64,000 nucleotides of DNA from a virus (IMGVR_UViG_3300028920_000694:51334-115333), one strand, 5' to 3'. Shown: positions 18,336 through 26,755, counted from the first letter of the stretch. A program made the numbers and translations. The notes: generated from the letters alone by a model not told the origin.

Positions 18336-18854
18336 TCACCTCACCCTCAATGATATTCCAAATAAGCCTTGACTTATACTTTGTGTTATTTCCTGCAATA
18401 TCTGTCTATGAACATATGGAGATTCAATTGCTCTAGTCAGATAATTATATCCCTTTTGGACTGCAAATCTCTGTCTATACATTGGTGGATTCAATCCTTG
18501 CTGCTTACCTATAGGGAATGGTGGACTTGAGCCAGGTCTTTCAACCATAGCAGCTCCAATTGCTCCAAATTCAACAACTGCAGCATGTTTAGATTTACAG
18601 AATAATCTGAATTTATCTGCCATGCCTTGTTTACCCCATGTTGTTTTGCTTCTAATAGAATCTGTGGATACTCCAAGAGATGGCCATCTACCAGTTCCGA
18701 CACTCATATCTAGATATTCAATAGCAGAATCTCTAACAATGTCACATGATTTATCCAATCCAGTATATGCAGATGAATGTATCTTCTGTACAATGTTGTC
18801 TATGTTCTGAAGAACTGTATTTAGATTACTAATCCTATAGTCTATAGTCATCAT
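18336..18854 (-). CDS. HK97 gp10-like neck / tail completion protein
   Basis: This 172-residue protein has an N-terminal helix (NLNTVLQNIDNIVQKI), an HAAVVEFGAIG segment and GSSPPF, and a helical C-terminus. The V-E-F/Y-G ... P-x-P-F pattern is typical of HK97-gp10-like minor head/neck proteins. Its start overlaps the stop of the head-closure gene (ATGA), and its stop lies inside the ribosome-binding site of the next gene. Confidence 0.65.
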   Translation of the reverse strand: MMTIDYRISNLNTVLQNIDNIVQKIHSSAYTGLDKSCDIVRDSAIEYLDMSVGTGRWPSLGVSTDSIRSKTTWGKQGMADKFRLFCKSKHAAVVEFGAIGAAMVERPGSSPPFPIGKQQGLNPPMYRQRFAVQKGYNYLTRAIESPYVHRQILQEITQSISQGLFGISLRVR

Positions 18855-19174
18855 ACTTTTAACTCACTTATTAAACATTCCTTGTGATGACCCTCTGCAT
18901 CAACAATCACTTCTCTGATTATATATCTATCTCCATTAAATGTCAATTGCTCTCCCTCTCTTATTGCAGCAGATGATTGGAAGTATCCAAAGTATCTTAT
19001 ATCATCATGTCTTCCAAACTGTTCTAGGGTTTCATACTCTGAAACTGCAGTCATTCTACAAGATGTATCTGAAGCAGCTGATGAATAGGTATATGTCCAA
19101 TCACCCCATTCATTCTGAGATGAATAGGATGTAAGTAAATTACATTTCTGTTTGAGTAAATCATTATAACTCAT
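18851..19174 (-). CDS. Head closure protein (Hc1-like)
   Basis: This 107-residue beta-barrel-like protein reads NEWGDWTYTYSSAASDTSCRM, then GEQLTFNGDRYIIREV. That pattern and length match SPP1 gp16/HK97 head-closure proteins, which plug the connector after DNA packaging. It lies directly after the HNH gene and before the gp10-like gene, in normal neck order. Confidence 0.6.
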   Translation of the reverse strand: MSYNDLLKQKCNLLTSYSSQNEWGDWTYTYSSAASDTSCRMTAVSEYETLEQFGRHDDIRYFGYFQSSAAIREGEQLTFNGDRYIIREVIVDAEGHHKECLISELKV

Positions 19175-19443
19175 TTTCTTCTTCCTTTACAATTCCTTAG
19201 ATTTAAGAGAGGTCCCTTATACTTTCCTGAGTGAATAAACTCATGACACTCTTTACATACTGGAACCATATTCCTTGGATGATGATTTCCACCACATCCA
19301 ACTGGAATTATATGATGCAGATGTAGATTCCCTTTAGAGAACTTCCCACATCTCTGACATATATATCCCATACCTTTGAATATGGCATGTCTTTGTTTAT
19401 TCCATCCAACTGGATATCTGACATCTGGTCTGATATATGTTAT
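19171..19443 (-). CDS. HNH endonuclease, ATA start
   Basis: The protein (90 residues from ATA at 19443, or 66 from the first ATG at 19371) has two CxxC pairs (CQRCGK and CKECH) around HLHHIIPVGCGGNH, a classic HNH nuclease with structural zinc. HNH proteins beside head genes commonly aid terminase in DNA packaging or cleavage. The extra N-terminal part (YIRPDVRYPVGWNKQRHAIF) resembles the normal N-terminus of this family. ATA follows GGTGAT with a 3-nt gap that mirrors ATG starts elsewhere, so the longer form is preferred. Confidence 0.75.
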   Translation of the reverse strand: MTYIRPDVRYPVGWNKQRHAIFKGMGYICQRCGKFSKGNLHLHHIIPVGCGGNHHPRNMVPVCKECHEFIHSGKYKGPLLNLRNCKGRRK

Positions 19444-19451
19444 AGAATCAC

Positions 19452-19835
19452 CTATAGATTAGATATGTATATCTTTAATTTATCATCCTTTACATAAGAC
19501 CTAGCATTGAGAATTCTATGTGCCATATCTTCTAGTGTAACACTGATTCTGTTTGGAGAACCTGTGATATCTAACTCATAAGAGTAATTTCTCACGGTTT
19601 CTCTTCTTAATGTGTAATGACTAGATGCAATTGAAGGTAGATTAATAATCCTAGAAACAACTAATAGGAGTGCAGGATATTTTGCATCTGATGCTGATGT
19701 AAGTTCATATACTTTCTTAATATAATCCTCTACATAAGCTATATGAGTTGCCATTGCAGTAGTTCCTAATGTTGCAGTAGGCAGACTTGGTTCAAACCAT
19801 TCTCTGATTTCAGTATCTGAAATAAAATCACCCAT
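19452..19835 (-). CDS. Head-tail connector protein (gp6-like)
   Basis: This ~127-residue, mainly helical protein starts at ATG 19835, 4 nt after GGGTGAT; a GTG 9 nt upstream lies inside that ribosome-binding site. Its helices (MATHIAYVEDYIKKVYEL, YPALLLVVSRIINL) and place after the capsid and head genes and before head closure fit the HK97-gp6-like adaptor that docks on the portal. No catalytic motif is seen. Confidence 0.55.
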   Translation of the reverse strand: MGDFISDTEIREWFEPSLPTATLGTTAMATHIAYVEDYIKKVYELTSASDAKYPALLLVVSRIINLPSIASSHYTLRRETVRNYSYELDITGSPNRISVTLEDMAHRILNARSYVKDDKLKIYISNL

Positions 19836-19840
19836 ACATA

Positions 19841-20089
19841 TCACCCTATTTCTGGTAAATCTCTAATATCTACAGTTTTCTTTGACCTAATAGAAACATC
19901 AACAGGATAAGGATTCTGCTTTCTTTCAAATGAATCAGGATTAGTTAAACCACCACCCTTATTTCCAGATATACCATACCAATCATGCATATCAGAATCT
20001 ATATTATCTTCATCAAGAAGTCCTCGTCTACGTTTCTTCTCAAATTTCTTACTGAGAAAACGTAAGTCACCTTTTCCTGTTTGTGTCAT
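19841..20089 (-). CDS. Small basic structural-region protein
   Basis: This 82-residue protein is rich in Lys and Arg (KKFEKKRRRGL) and Asp, with no hydrophobic core segment. I do not recognise it. Its stop forms part of the ribosome-binding site of the connector gene, so it is co-translated with neck proteins. It could be a minor virion or assembly protein. Confidence 0.45.
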   Translation of the reverse strand: MTQTGKGDLRFLSKKFEKKRRRGLLDEDNIDSDMHDWYGISGNKGGGLTNPDSFERKQNPYPVDVSIRSKKTVDIRDLPEIG

Positions 20090-20099
20090 CTAATCAGTC

Positions 20100-20351
20100 C
20101 TATGCTTTTTTAGCATAGAATGGTATATACATACTAGCTCCACTAGCACCATATGTACTACCAGATACAATTCTGATTCTTAGATATCCAACTGCTGGAT
20201 TTGTACTAGAGACTCCAGATGGGAATATAGTTAGAAAAGATGATGTATCATATAGCAGATTATCATCATCACTATAGAATGTTAATCCTCTGCCATCCTT
20301 TGATACACTTAATCTTTCTACTGTCTGTACTTCTATATTAGACCCTGGCAT
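20100..20351 (-). CDS. Head fibre-like protein, short
   Basis: An 83-residue beta protein. Its C-terminus (GYLRIRI ... MYIPFYAKKA) matches that of the next gene upstream (GWLRVKV ... MYAPLF), suggesting a shared domain. Similar small proteins decorate capsids or form head fibres. Function is inferred from position next to the capsid gene. Confidence 0.5.
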   Translation of the reverse strand: MPGSNIEVQTVERLSVSKDGRGLTFYSDDDNLLYDTSSFLTIFPSGVSSTNPAVGYLRIRIVSGSTYGASGASMYIPFYAKKA

Positions 20352-20363
20352 ATTTCATCCTCC

Positions 20364-20825
20364 TTACGTTGCCCATGTAGTGCTGCTAAATAATGGAGCA
20401 TACATTGTATGCCATGTACCAGCTGAACCACTAGGTCCGACTTTCACTCTTAACCAACCACAGACTGCACCACTAGTTAAATGTGTTTTCCACATTGTTG
20501 CACTAGAATTAAAGAATTGTCCAGATGCAATCACACCATCATTTGGAAATCTCATGGATTCTGAACCAGGTGAGAACTGTAAATAATTATTGTCTGCTAA
20601 TACTGTATTGCCACTATGATATGTATTACCAGAAAGAATAATTGCAGTGCTACCTTGTAGTTTGCATGTAGGAGCAGTTACCTTAACTGTAGTATCTCCA
20701 GCAACATCTAATTGTCCATCTGCAGATGAAGATATAAGAACATCTCTATCTCTGAATGATACACTACCACTCTTTATGTTTAATTCATCCCTGACATTTA
20801 AATAATTATATTTAGGACCAGGCAT
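20364..20825 (-). CDS. Head fibre-like protein with beta-repeat shaft
   Basis: This 153-residue protein has an N-terminal shaft of short beta repeats (LNIKSGSVSFRDRDVLISS, QLDVAGDTTVKVTAP, AIILSGNTYHSGNT), then a domain shared at its C-terminus with the 83-residue neighbour. Such shaft-plus-knob proteins are typical head or capsid fibres. It is preceded by a TATA/ribosome-binding-like TATATAAAAGGAAAG and by the stem-loop at 20872-20923. Confidence 0.5.
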   Translation of the reverse strand: MPGPKYNYLNVRDELNIKSGSVSFRDRDVLISSSADGQLDVAGDTTVKVTAPTCKLQGSTAIILSGNTYHSGNTVLADNNYLQFSPGSESMRFPNDGVIASGQFFNSSATMWKTHLTSGAVCGWLRVKVGPSGSAGTWHTMYAPLFSSTTWAT

Positions 20826-20871
20826 TTTCTTTCCTTTTATATAACATGACTAAATACTTAATGAACATAAA

Positions 20872-20923
20872 TTCTTATTGCGAGGCTGCGAACCTCGACC
20901 CTATATAAGAGTCGCAATAAGAA
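20872..20923 (-). terminator. Long stem-loop after the capsid gene (tRNA-like minihelix or 3' processing/terminator structure)
   Basis: A perfect 12-bp inverted repeat (TTCTTATTGCGA at 20872-20883 with TCGCAATAAGAA at 20912-20923) encloses a second hairpin (CGAGG/CCTCG at 20881-20897, 7-nt loop). Read on the minus strand, the inner hairpin is CGAGG-TTCGCAG-CCTCG followed directly by the 7-nt strand CAATAAG, which pairs with CTTATTG. This looks like a T-arm stacked on an acceptor stem, but there is no D or anticodon arm. It lies 39 nt after the capsid stop and may terminate, stabilise or process that mRNA. Confidence 0.55.
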
Positions 20924-20961
20924 CATCTACATCAATTACCTATATACCGTGCTAATTATCA

Positions 20962-22062
20962 TCATTTGTGGTATATTTTACAGCCTGCAGATTCGTTAAT
21001 GACACGAACACCGTATCTCATGAGTAGAGATATTCCTACTAGGTCATGAATTGGGTCATCATAGTTTGTGACTTTCAAATCATGTCTCATTCGTATCATG
21101 GCTAATGGTGCAGTGTTTGAGAATATGAGTCCAGTTACGTTAGTTCCAGCTGTAGTGTCTCCCCATATTGCACTAGATGCTAAATCAGTTGCAGTACAAG
21201 TATATGGAGTTAATCCCATAAGTTTTGGAACTGTTCCACTTGTCAATGGTCCAGCTGTTCCCATGTATGCAGCATATGCAATGTTTGAATCTTGTAGTAA
21301 GTATCCCTCTGCTGTTGGATGAGTGACTAATTTATCTACTCCACCCCAGTTCTGCTTGATGACCTTTGACCTAGCGAGTGCTAAATCAGATACTGCAATA
21401 TGTGTTCCCTCTGGATTCAATGTATTTGTAGATATAGCTCTGGATGAATTTAGAATCTCATTTAAGCATACCCTATTCAACTTGTTCTCCATAGCCATTC
21501 CTGCTTTCCTTAACTCAATATCAACAATATCGAATTGGCAATCATCTATTAACTCATTCGTAATTATTGGTCGAATACCATACTTGGTGATTGGGATATC
21601 AACTTTTGAGTATTCTTGTGTATCAACTGTGATTGCACCAGCTTCTGCAACTTCGTATGCATAGTATCCAGATTCTCCCTTGACTACTCTAGTAGAGTAT
21701 GATTCTGCAGTTGTGATTGGTAGAACTTCTCTGAAACACTTGTATGGTTCTGCTCCATCAATGATAGTGTTGTAAACCTCTTCTTGAACAAGTGTAGATT
21801 CTGCAACAGCTTCTTCCTCTGATTGTAATAGAGCCTTGTAAGCATCCATTCTCTCATAGGGAGTGTTTAAGCCAAATGACTTATAGTTGAATGGAAATCT
21901 AACTGACTTGCCTTCGAGAGCTTTCTTGAACCATTCTTTGCCTAGCATAGACTTTCTCTCACCATTTGTTGCATTTGCATACATCAGAACCTTTGGTAGT
22001 GTCTTTGTGCTATTCCTTATGATGCTGTCCTTATTTATTTGCCTTTTACTTTGACTAACCAT
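20962..22062 (-). CDS. Major capsid protein (HK97 fold)
   Basis: This 366-residue protein starts at ATG 22062, 5 nt after AGGTGA; a GTG 9 nt upstream is part of that site. A helical N-terminal region (~1-90) precedes the capsid body with YNTIIDGAEPYKCFREVLP, a TVDTQEYSKVDIPITKYG loop and a helix-rich LIDDCQFDIVDIELRKAGMA. The pattern and length fit HK97-fold capsid proteins, which form the icosahedral shell. Its neighbours are a decoration protein and protease-scaffold upstream and head fibres downstream. Confidence 0.8.
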   Translation of the reverse strand: MVSQSKRQINKDSIIRNSTKTLPKVLMYANATNGERKSMLGKEWFKKALEGKSVRFPFNYKSFGLNTPYERMDAYKALLQSEEEAVAESTLVQEEVYNTIIDGAEPYKCFREVLPITTAESYSTRVVKGESGYYAYEVAEAGAITVDTQEYSKVDIPITKYGIRPIITNELIDDCQFDIVDIELRKAGMAMENKLNRVCLNEILNSSRAISTNTLNPEGTHIAVSDLALARSKVIKQNWGGVDKLVTHPTAEGYLLQDSNIAYAAYMGTAGPLTSGTVPKLMGLTPYTCTATDLASSAIWGDTTAGTNVTGLIFSNTAPLAMIRMRHDLKVTNYDDPIHDLVGISLLMRYGVRVINESAGCKIYHK

Positions 22063-22118
22063 AAATTTCACCTAAATTATTGAATAAACATAATAAACAT
22101 ACAAACATTAAAAAATAA

Positions 22119-22523
22119 TTAGTGTAACAATACTCTTGCAGTTCCATCAGCAGTAGCTTGGTCTTCTAATGCAATTGCAGATATACCTGATGGTTGAGAA
22201 CCTATATTAGCCTTGTGAGCAAACTTTCCTTCATTGACACAAAGCAAATGTTCACCAAAGCTACAGTTGTTTGAACCAGATATAATGACTCTAACTATTG
22301 CACCAGGGCCATAGACACCAATCCAGTCTCCATCAGTTTGTTTATATTCAGCAACTCCTACACAACCAGAAGCCATGTGATTTTGATAAGAGCCTGGAGC
22401 CTTGACTTGCATATCCCCACAGCATATAACTCCTTGTCCCCTATAGATGGTTCCAGAGCATTCATAACTGAGTGGTAAAGTACCTTGTAAGCCTATCTCA
22501 CTTGTTGGTCCAGTAAATGACAT
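22119..22523 (-). CDS. Capsid decoration / stabilisation protein
   Basis: This 134-residue beta-barrel-like protein (LPLSYECSGTIYRGQGVICC ... GVAEYKQTDGDWIGVYGPGAI) resembles small head-stabilising proteins of the DUF2190/gpD-like kind that bind the capsid surface. It lies immediately before the major capsid gene in the operon. Assignment is by pattern and position. Confidence 0.55.
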   Translation of the reverse strand: MSFTGPTSEIGLQGTLPLSYECSGTIYRGQGVICCGDMQVKAPGSYQNHMASGCVGVAEYKQTDGDWIGVYGPGAIVRVIISGSNNCSFGEHLLCVNEGKFAHKANIGSQPSGISAIALEDQATADGTARVLLH

Positions 22524-22571
22524 TCATTCACCTTTTATTTATAACAGATTTACAGTCACATCAGAAAGACA

Positions 22572-23795
22572 TCAATAACGTAAATATACTTCACCATGGT
22601 CACTAACAAATGGATCATCAAGAACTAAATCAACAGATTCATCATCCTCTTCCTCTTTAAGAGTTTTGGATTCCTTCTCTTCTTTTTCTGATTTAGTCAG
22701 AACCTCGATTTTCTTGTTTAGTGCATCTATCTGGTCATCCCTAGCCTTAATTGCAAGTTTAAGTTCCTCTATGTCATCTCCCTCACTCTTTTCAGTGAAC
22801 AATCCATTTAGTTTCTCAACTGCAACATTTAGATGTTCAGAAATATCATTAACTGATTTCCTTAGCTCATCTAATTCACTAGTCTCCTCTTTAACCTCTT
22901 CTGATTTCTCTTCTTCTTTTGATTCCTCTTCAGTCTTTTCTTCTGTTTCTTCTTTAGGTTCTTCAGATACTTCATCATCTGATTTCTCTTCTTCCTGAGG
23001 AGATAATTTAGTTAATGCAGCTTCCATATTTAGGATTGCCCTCTCTAATTTCTCGATTCTGTCCTCTACTGAAAGTTCTACTTCCTCTGATTTCTCTTGC
23101 TCTTCAACAGCCTCAGAAGATTCTTCTTTAACTTCTTCCTCTTCCTTAGCTTCTGCTTTGACCTTTTTCTTTGACATTCTATCTTTATTTATACCACATT
23201 CATCACATACATTCTCATAAGATTTAAAGTCTAAATTCCCTTCATCATATTTAGATTTAGAGATGACAACAAATCCAGACATTTCATTCGCTGGAAAGTT
23301 AGTTAGTGAAACCTCAAATATATTTATCTTATCTAGAACTTCTATGCAGTTCTTTCCATCAGCATCACATCTATCATGTGAATCAAGAACCTCACATCCA
23401 ATAGAGAATCCATTTATTTCACCATCAATTATCTGTTGCCAGATATCATTAGAAATCTCTGTATCACTTCTTATCTTAGCAACAATAAAGAGCCCCTTAT
23501 CATCTACATGAGTCTTTAGTTCTCCATATTCAGGTAGTATCTTTCCTATCTGGATATTCTTGTGAAACAACATTAGATTAGCATATGATAAATCACTCAT
23601 TAGAGTCTCTATTCCAGCCTTTAGAGATTCTGTTGGAATTAATTGATTCTGGCTATCAACCACAGCTAAATTAGCATATCCAGCAATTATCCTATCTCCT
23701 TTCTCTTTGCTAACTATCTTAGCCATTCCCATCAGATTCACTGGAATTCTAATTGGATGGATTTCTTCTTTCATAGTTAATTCTTTTATATTCAT
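22572..23795 (-). CDS. Prohead protease fused to acidic scaffold
   Basis: Residues ~10-185 fit an S78/U35 prohead protease: LMLFHKNIQIGKI with the putative catalytic His and GEINGFSIGCEVL with the putative catalytic Ser, followed by NIFEVSLTNFPAN, the family hallmark. Residues ~210-380 are a long Glu/Lys coiled coil that would act as scaffold and be removed on maturation. The end (LDDPFVSDHGEVYLRY) is conserved-looking and may bind capsid. A possible zinc pair (CDECG) lies at the junction. A second protease-like gene is at 26752-27279. Confidence 0.75.
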   Translation of the reverse strand: MNIKELTMKEEIHPIRIPVNLMGMAKIVSKEKGDRIIAGYANLAVVDSQNQLIPTESLKAGIETLMSDLSYANLMLFHKNIQIGKILPEYGELKTHVDDKGLFIVAKIRSDTEISNDIWQQIIDGEINGFSIGCEVLDSHDRCDADGKNCIEVLDKINIFEVSLTNFPANEMSGFVVISKSKYDEGNLDFKSYENVCDECGINKDRMSKKKVKAEAKEEEEVKEESSEAVEEQEKSEEVELSVEDRIEKLERAILNMEAALTKLSPQEEEKSDDEVSEEPKEETEEKTEEESKEEEKSEEVKEETSELDELRKSVNDISEHLNVAVEKLNGLFTEKSEGDDIEELKLAIKARDDQIDALNKKIEVLTKSEKEEKESKTLKEEEDDESVDLVLDDPFVSDHGEVYLRY

Positions 23796-24016
23796 AACAA
23801 GCTAGTAATTATAACAGAAGCAATTAAGCCACATATTAATCCAATAGAACCACCTAAACCAGCAGCCTTAATCTGCACACCAACCATTCTCTTCTTGATG
23901 TCTTTGACATCAGTCTTGATTTCATCTATATCTTTATTGAGGTCTTCTAGTGCTTTAAGAGTTTCTCCTCTCCATTGAGCTATCTTCATATCCCACTCAG
24001 TATAATTATTTGTCAT
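23792..24016 (-). CDS. XhlA-like coiled-coil membrane protein
   Basis: This 74-residue protein has a coiled coil (KALEDLNKDIDEIKTDVKDI) followed by a Gly-rich C-terminal transmembrane segment (~50-74). This is the architecture of XhlA-type phage membrane proteins that cooperate with holins. It overlaps the PAS-domain gene by 11 nt. In archaea, where peptidoglycan is absent, a lysis role is only a possibility. Confidence 0.5.
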   Translation of the reverse strand: MTNNYTEWDMKIAQWRGETLKALEDLNKDIDEIKTDVKDIKKRMVGVQIKAAGLGGSIGLICGLIASVIITSLL

Positions 24017-24437
24017 TGTTCTTCACTCTCTTTATTGGATTTAGAATTTCAATCACTCCAGAAACACCATCATATATCAGTGGAATATCAGTCACCATAT
24101 ATTTAATTCCTGATACTGGAGAAATCCATTCTGTATTCTCTATTTGTTTAGACTTTAATGCTCTCTTTGCTGGGCAACCCTTACATGGAGAATTAATCCC
24201 CATAACTGCCTCATAACAATGCACATATAAAGAAGTATCTATTCCATACTTCTCACCCATAGCAATTGCAAGTGGATTTAGATATATAGTTTTAAAATCA
24301 TTAGATATTATAACTACAGGTGATTTGACTGAATCTAGAATCAATTTGATGAATTTGAATGAAGGACCTTCCTCATGATATTCTATCTCTTCAGCAAGTT
24401 CCTTGGTTAATCTTTTAAGTCCATCTAAATTAGCCAT
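24006..24437 (-). CDS. PAS-domain protein with Cys cluster
   Basis: Residues ~28-135 form a PAS fold (LILDSVKSPVVIISNDFKTIYLNP ... NTEWISPVSGIKYMVTDIPL). It contains the HCYEAVMG ... PCKGCPA motif found in many PAS sensors of anaerobic prokaryotes, in which His/Cys residues could bind a metal or form a redox switch. There is no kinase or DNA-binding output domain. It is encoded within the head genes, upstream of and overlapping a membrane coiled-coil protein. A sensory or lysis-timing role is speculative. Confidence 0.7.
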   Translation of the reverse strand: MANLDGLKRLTKELAEEIEYHEEGPSFKFIKLILDSVKSPVVIISNDFKTIYLNPLAIAMGEKYGIDTSLYVHCYEAVMGINSPCKGCPAKRALKSKQIENTEWISPVSGIKYMVTDIPLIYDGVSGVIEILNPIKRVKNNDK

Positions 24438-24491
24438 GGTTCTTGTACCATCCTAGTCTCTTTAAATTCTCAAATCCCATACATCAGTACC

Positions 24492-24692
24492 TTAACTAGT
24501 CCATTCTCTTCTAAATGGAACCCAATCTCCATCAGCATTAGTTCCTGACCAGATATACATACAAACTGCTAATGCATTTCCGTATGTAATCCCACTCGGC
24601 TTGAATCCAGTGAAATCAATTATTCCAGCTGAACTTGATATACTTGTTGATGCTATATTACTAGATTCTCTATATGAACCTATGATAGTCAT
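24492..24692 (-). CDS. Small beta protein of the head region
   Basis: This 66-residue protein (ISSSAGIIDFTGFKPSGI ... CMYIWSGTNADGDWVPFRREW) is unrecognised. Ser/Gly/Thr-rich beta composition suggests a minor structural or decoration protein. It is co-directional with, and 11 nt after, the coiled-coil gene at 24704. Confidence 0.4.
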   Translation of the reverse strand: MTIIGSYRESSNIASTSISSSAGIIDFTGFKPSGITYGNALAVCMYIWSGTNADGDWVPFRREWTS

Positions 24693-24703
24693 CTCACTCT
24701 CTC

Positions 24704-25333
24704 TTATCTATCAACATCATCACCCCAAACTAGAGCCATATATGAATATTCACCATCTTCTTGTTTAGGCTCAATCCAGAATGATTCTTTACTCACATAC
24801 ATATCTTTTAGTTTAACTACATCATCTATTGGAATGTCCCACTTTAGATTAGCAACTAGTTCTTCTCTCTTAGTGTAGAATCTAATAACTCCATCTATTC
24901 TATAGTCAATTAATTCTTCAAATGGATTGAAGTCTTTGTCCTTGAGTTCTTCATACTTTTCTTTTTCTATCTCACAGAATCTTAATTGAACTAATGCAAT
25001 GTCTCTGGCTTTCATCATGGTGAATTTCTCAATGCATTCTTTGCTTGCCATTTTAATGTCATCCTTAGTAACTAATTCATAAGTTCCATCTCCCATTTCA
25101 AGTAAGTAATCATATTTGTGAACATAATTAGAGAGTATTTCATTTTCCCTTTGAAGTAATTTATTAAACTTCTCCTCAACTTGAGATATCTGTGACTCGT
25201 ATTCTTTGATGGTGGTATCTAATTCATCTAATTTCTTTATTCTTTCTTCATATATAGCATTTTTCTCTTCTAGTTCCTTCTTTCTCTGAGATAACCTCTT
25301 ATTCAGCTCTTTCAATGCCAAATCCTTAATCAT
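24704..25333 (-). CDS. Coiled-coil structural-region protein
   Basis: Residues ~1-75 of 209 are a Lys/Glu coiled coil, and the remainder is a charged alpha/beta domain. It overlaps the previous gene's stop by 8 nt. I do not recognise a family. Position between prohead protease genes suggests an assembly or scaffold-associated role. Confidence 0.45.
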   Translation of the reverse strand: MIKDLALKELNKRLSQRKKELEEKNAIYEERIKKLDELDTTIKEYESQISQVEEKFNKLLQRENEILSNYVHKYDYLLEMGDGTYELVTKDDIKMASKECIEKFTMMKARDIALVQLRFCEIEKEKYEELKDKDFNPFEELIDYRIDGVIRFYTKREELVANLKWDIPIDDVVKLKDMYVSKESFWIEPKQEDGEYSYMALVWGDDVDR

Positions 25334-25961
25334 TAATTTCCTCTATAATTTCATCATCTAACATACTAAACATAGATTTTGCAAGCTCCTTAATGTCATC
25401 ATTCATTTTCTTTAAATCATCAGATGTCAACTTTTCCAGATGATTCTTACTTTCACCTATAGCATGTATGGTATCATCTATCTTATCTAATATCTCCTTA
25501 GAATCCTCTTTAGATGATAGTTTTATCTTCATGCCTTCCAAGAAGAGTAATAATTCATTAATACTTTCAGCCATATCCTTTAACATCTTTCTAGTTTCTT
25601 TAGTATCTTTAAGAATCCTATCTCGTTGCTTATGAGTCCATGGAGACTTATTTCCAAAGGCCATTACTTTAGTTCCTCCACCACCTCCACCTAATGATAC
25701 TTGGTCTACTTCATTAGTAGCAAACATGTATCTTTCACTAGTAGGTTGTGTAGCACCTCCATCTGCTCTGAAGCAATAGTTATTAGCTGGTGTATATGTT
25801 GAGAATGTATATTTGTAATATCCACCTGCAATCTCCGTCATAGTCTGTGAAGTAATTACTTGGCTCCCATCTGTCTCCCATCCATCAAGAATTGGAGATA
25901 ATCCTGTAGCAGCAACACCACCAGAAGTAAAGTAAGCTACTATCTCATTTCCATATGCCAT
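25326..25961 (-). CDS. Ig-like plus coiled-coil protein
   Basis: Starting at ATG 25961 (just after the upstream TAA), the 211-residue product has an N-terminal beta-sandwich (IVAYFTSGGVAATGLSP ... GYYKYTFSTYTP), a Gly5 hinge (~95), and a helical C-terminal half. The N-terminal pattern is common in phage and archaeal-virus structural proteins. Function is unknown. Confidence 0.5.
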   Translation of the reverse strand: MAYGNEIVAYFTSGGVAATGLSPILDGWETDGSQVITSQTMTEIAGGYYKYTFSTYTPANNYCFRADGGATQPTSERYMFATNEVDQVSLGGGGGGTKVMAFGNKSPWTHKQRDRILKDTKETRKMLKDMAESINELLLFLEGMKIKLSSKEDSKEILDKIDDTIHAIGESKNHLEKLTSDDLKKMNDDIKELAKSMFSMLDDEIIEEIND

Positions 25962-25962
25962 T

Positions 25963-26265
25963 TTAATCAATAACCTTGATTATCTTACCAACCTTTCCAT
26001 CATAAATAACTATGTCATCAACTTCATATTTCTCTTTTGACCTAATTGTTGCATCAGGAACAAAGTCTTGTTGTCCACTCACTGTCTGATAATCTTCAGC
26101 CTTATTTCCTTTCTTTTTCCACTGTGAATAACACACAGCACTTCTCTGTTTCATATCTGGAAATTCTTTCTTCATCGTTGCATTTCCCATGCAGGAACTG
26201 ATGAATTTACTTTGAGATTGTCCAGCCCTTGGTGTTGGAAGTGGTTTTTCTACTATATCAACCAT
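25963..26265 (-). CDS. Head-region protein with FISSCM...AVCYSQW motif
   Basis: This 100-residue protein contains SKFISSCMGNATMKKEFP followed by QRSAVCYSQWKKK. This short motif is very common in tailed-phage genes beside portal and protease genes, often as part of protease or minor head proteins, though its function is not defined. The C-terminus (YEVDDIVIYDGKVGKIIKV) is an SH3-like barrel. It is co-transcribed with the portal cluster. Confidence 0.55.
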   Translation of the reverse strand: MVDIVEKPLPTPRAGQSQSKFISSCMGNATMKKEFPDMKQRSAVCYSQWKKKGNKAEDYQTVSGQQDFVPDATIRSKEKYEVDDIVIYDGKVGKIIKVID

Positions 26266-26292
26266 AATAATTTCTATATATCATATACATAT

Positions 26293-26601
26293 CTACATCT
26301 TATGAAAATGAGCATGGTCTCGTATTTTACGCATATGAGTCCTTAATCTCATCCCCTTACCAAACAGTTGTCTACATTCCCGAAGAATCTTACCCCAGAG
26401 TTCCTTAGGAATTTCAGTTACATGATTCTTGACCACCACCATAGGAACTTTACATGTCTTGCAGTCCAGAATCACAAATTCAGATTCAGATACCTTATCT
26501 GTGCTTTCAGGATAGTATAGTTTGGTCTTTATATTCTCTTCAGGATGAAGGAATATCTCACAAAGTGGACATCCAGACACTAGCAAAATCTTATCAGTCA
26601 T
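26293..26601 (-). CDS. Cys/His-rich conserved viral protein
   Basis: This 102-residue protein has CPLC and CKTC pairs, then VVVKNHVTEIPKELWGKI and a C-terminal RDHAHFH. The two CxxC pairs probably bind zinc, and the His cluster at the end could bind metal. I recognise this as a recurrent protein of tailed viruses but not its function. It overlaps the small gene at 26594. Confidence 0.5.
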   Translation of the reverse strand: MTDKILLVSGCPLCEIFLHPEENIKTKLYYPESTDKVSESEFVILDCKTCKVPMVVVKNHVTEIPKELWGKILRECRQLFGKGMRLRTHMRKIRDHAHFHKM

Positions 26602-26755
26602 CAGAGTTCTTTTCCAGATACCTTATAGACTTTCCTTTTTCATTCTTTATCTGAAGGTTATTCTTAAGTGCATTTGCAGAATTCCACTTGCAGTTTCCAC
26701 ATCCATTTGGATGATTGTTGCATACATGTATAAATGAACAAATTATTTCACTCAT
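26594..26755 (-). CDS. Small Cys-rich protein
   Basis: A 53-residue ORF linked by ATGA overlap to the protease gene upstream and overlapping the next gene downstream. Four Cys (residues 6, 12, 19, 22) around HVCNNHPNGCGNCKW suggest a zinc-binding knuckle. It is tightly packed between two genes, which supports that it is real. The role is unknown. Confidence 0.5.
   Translation of the reverse strand: MSEIICSFIHVCNNHPNGCGNCKWNSANALKNNLQIKNEKGKSIRYLEKNSDD

Noticed and set aside
20872-20923. Read as a tRNA gene
   Set aside because: The T-arm and acceptor stem are present but the D and anticodon arms are missing (only ~17 nt between), so it cannot be a functional tRNA.
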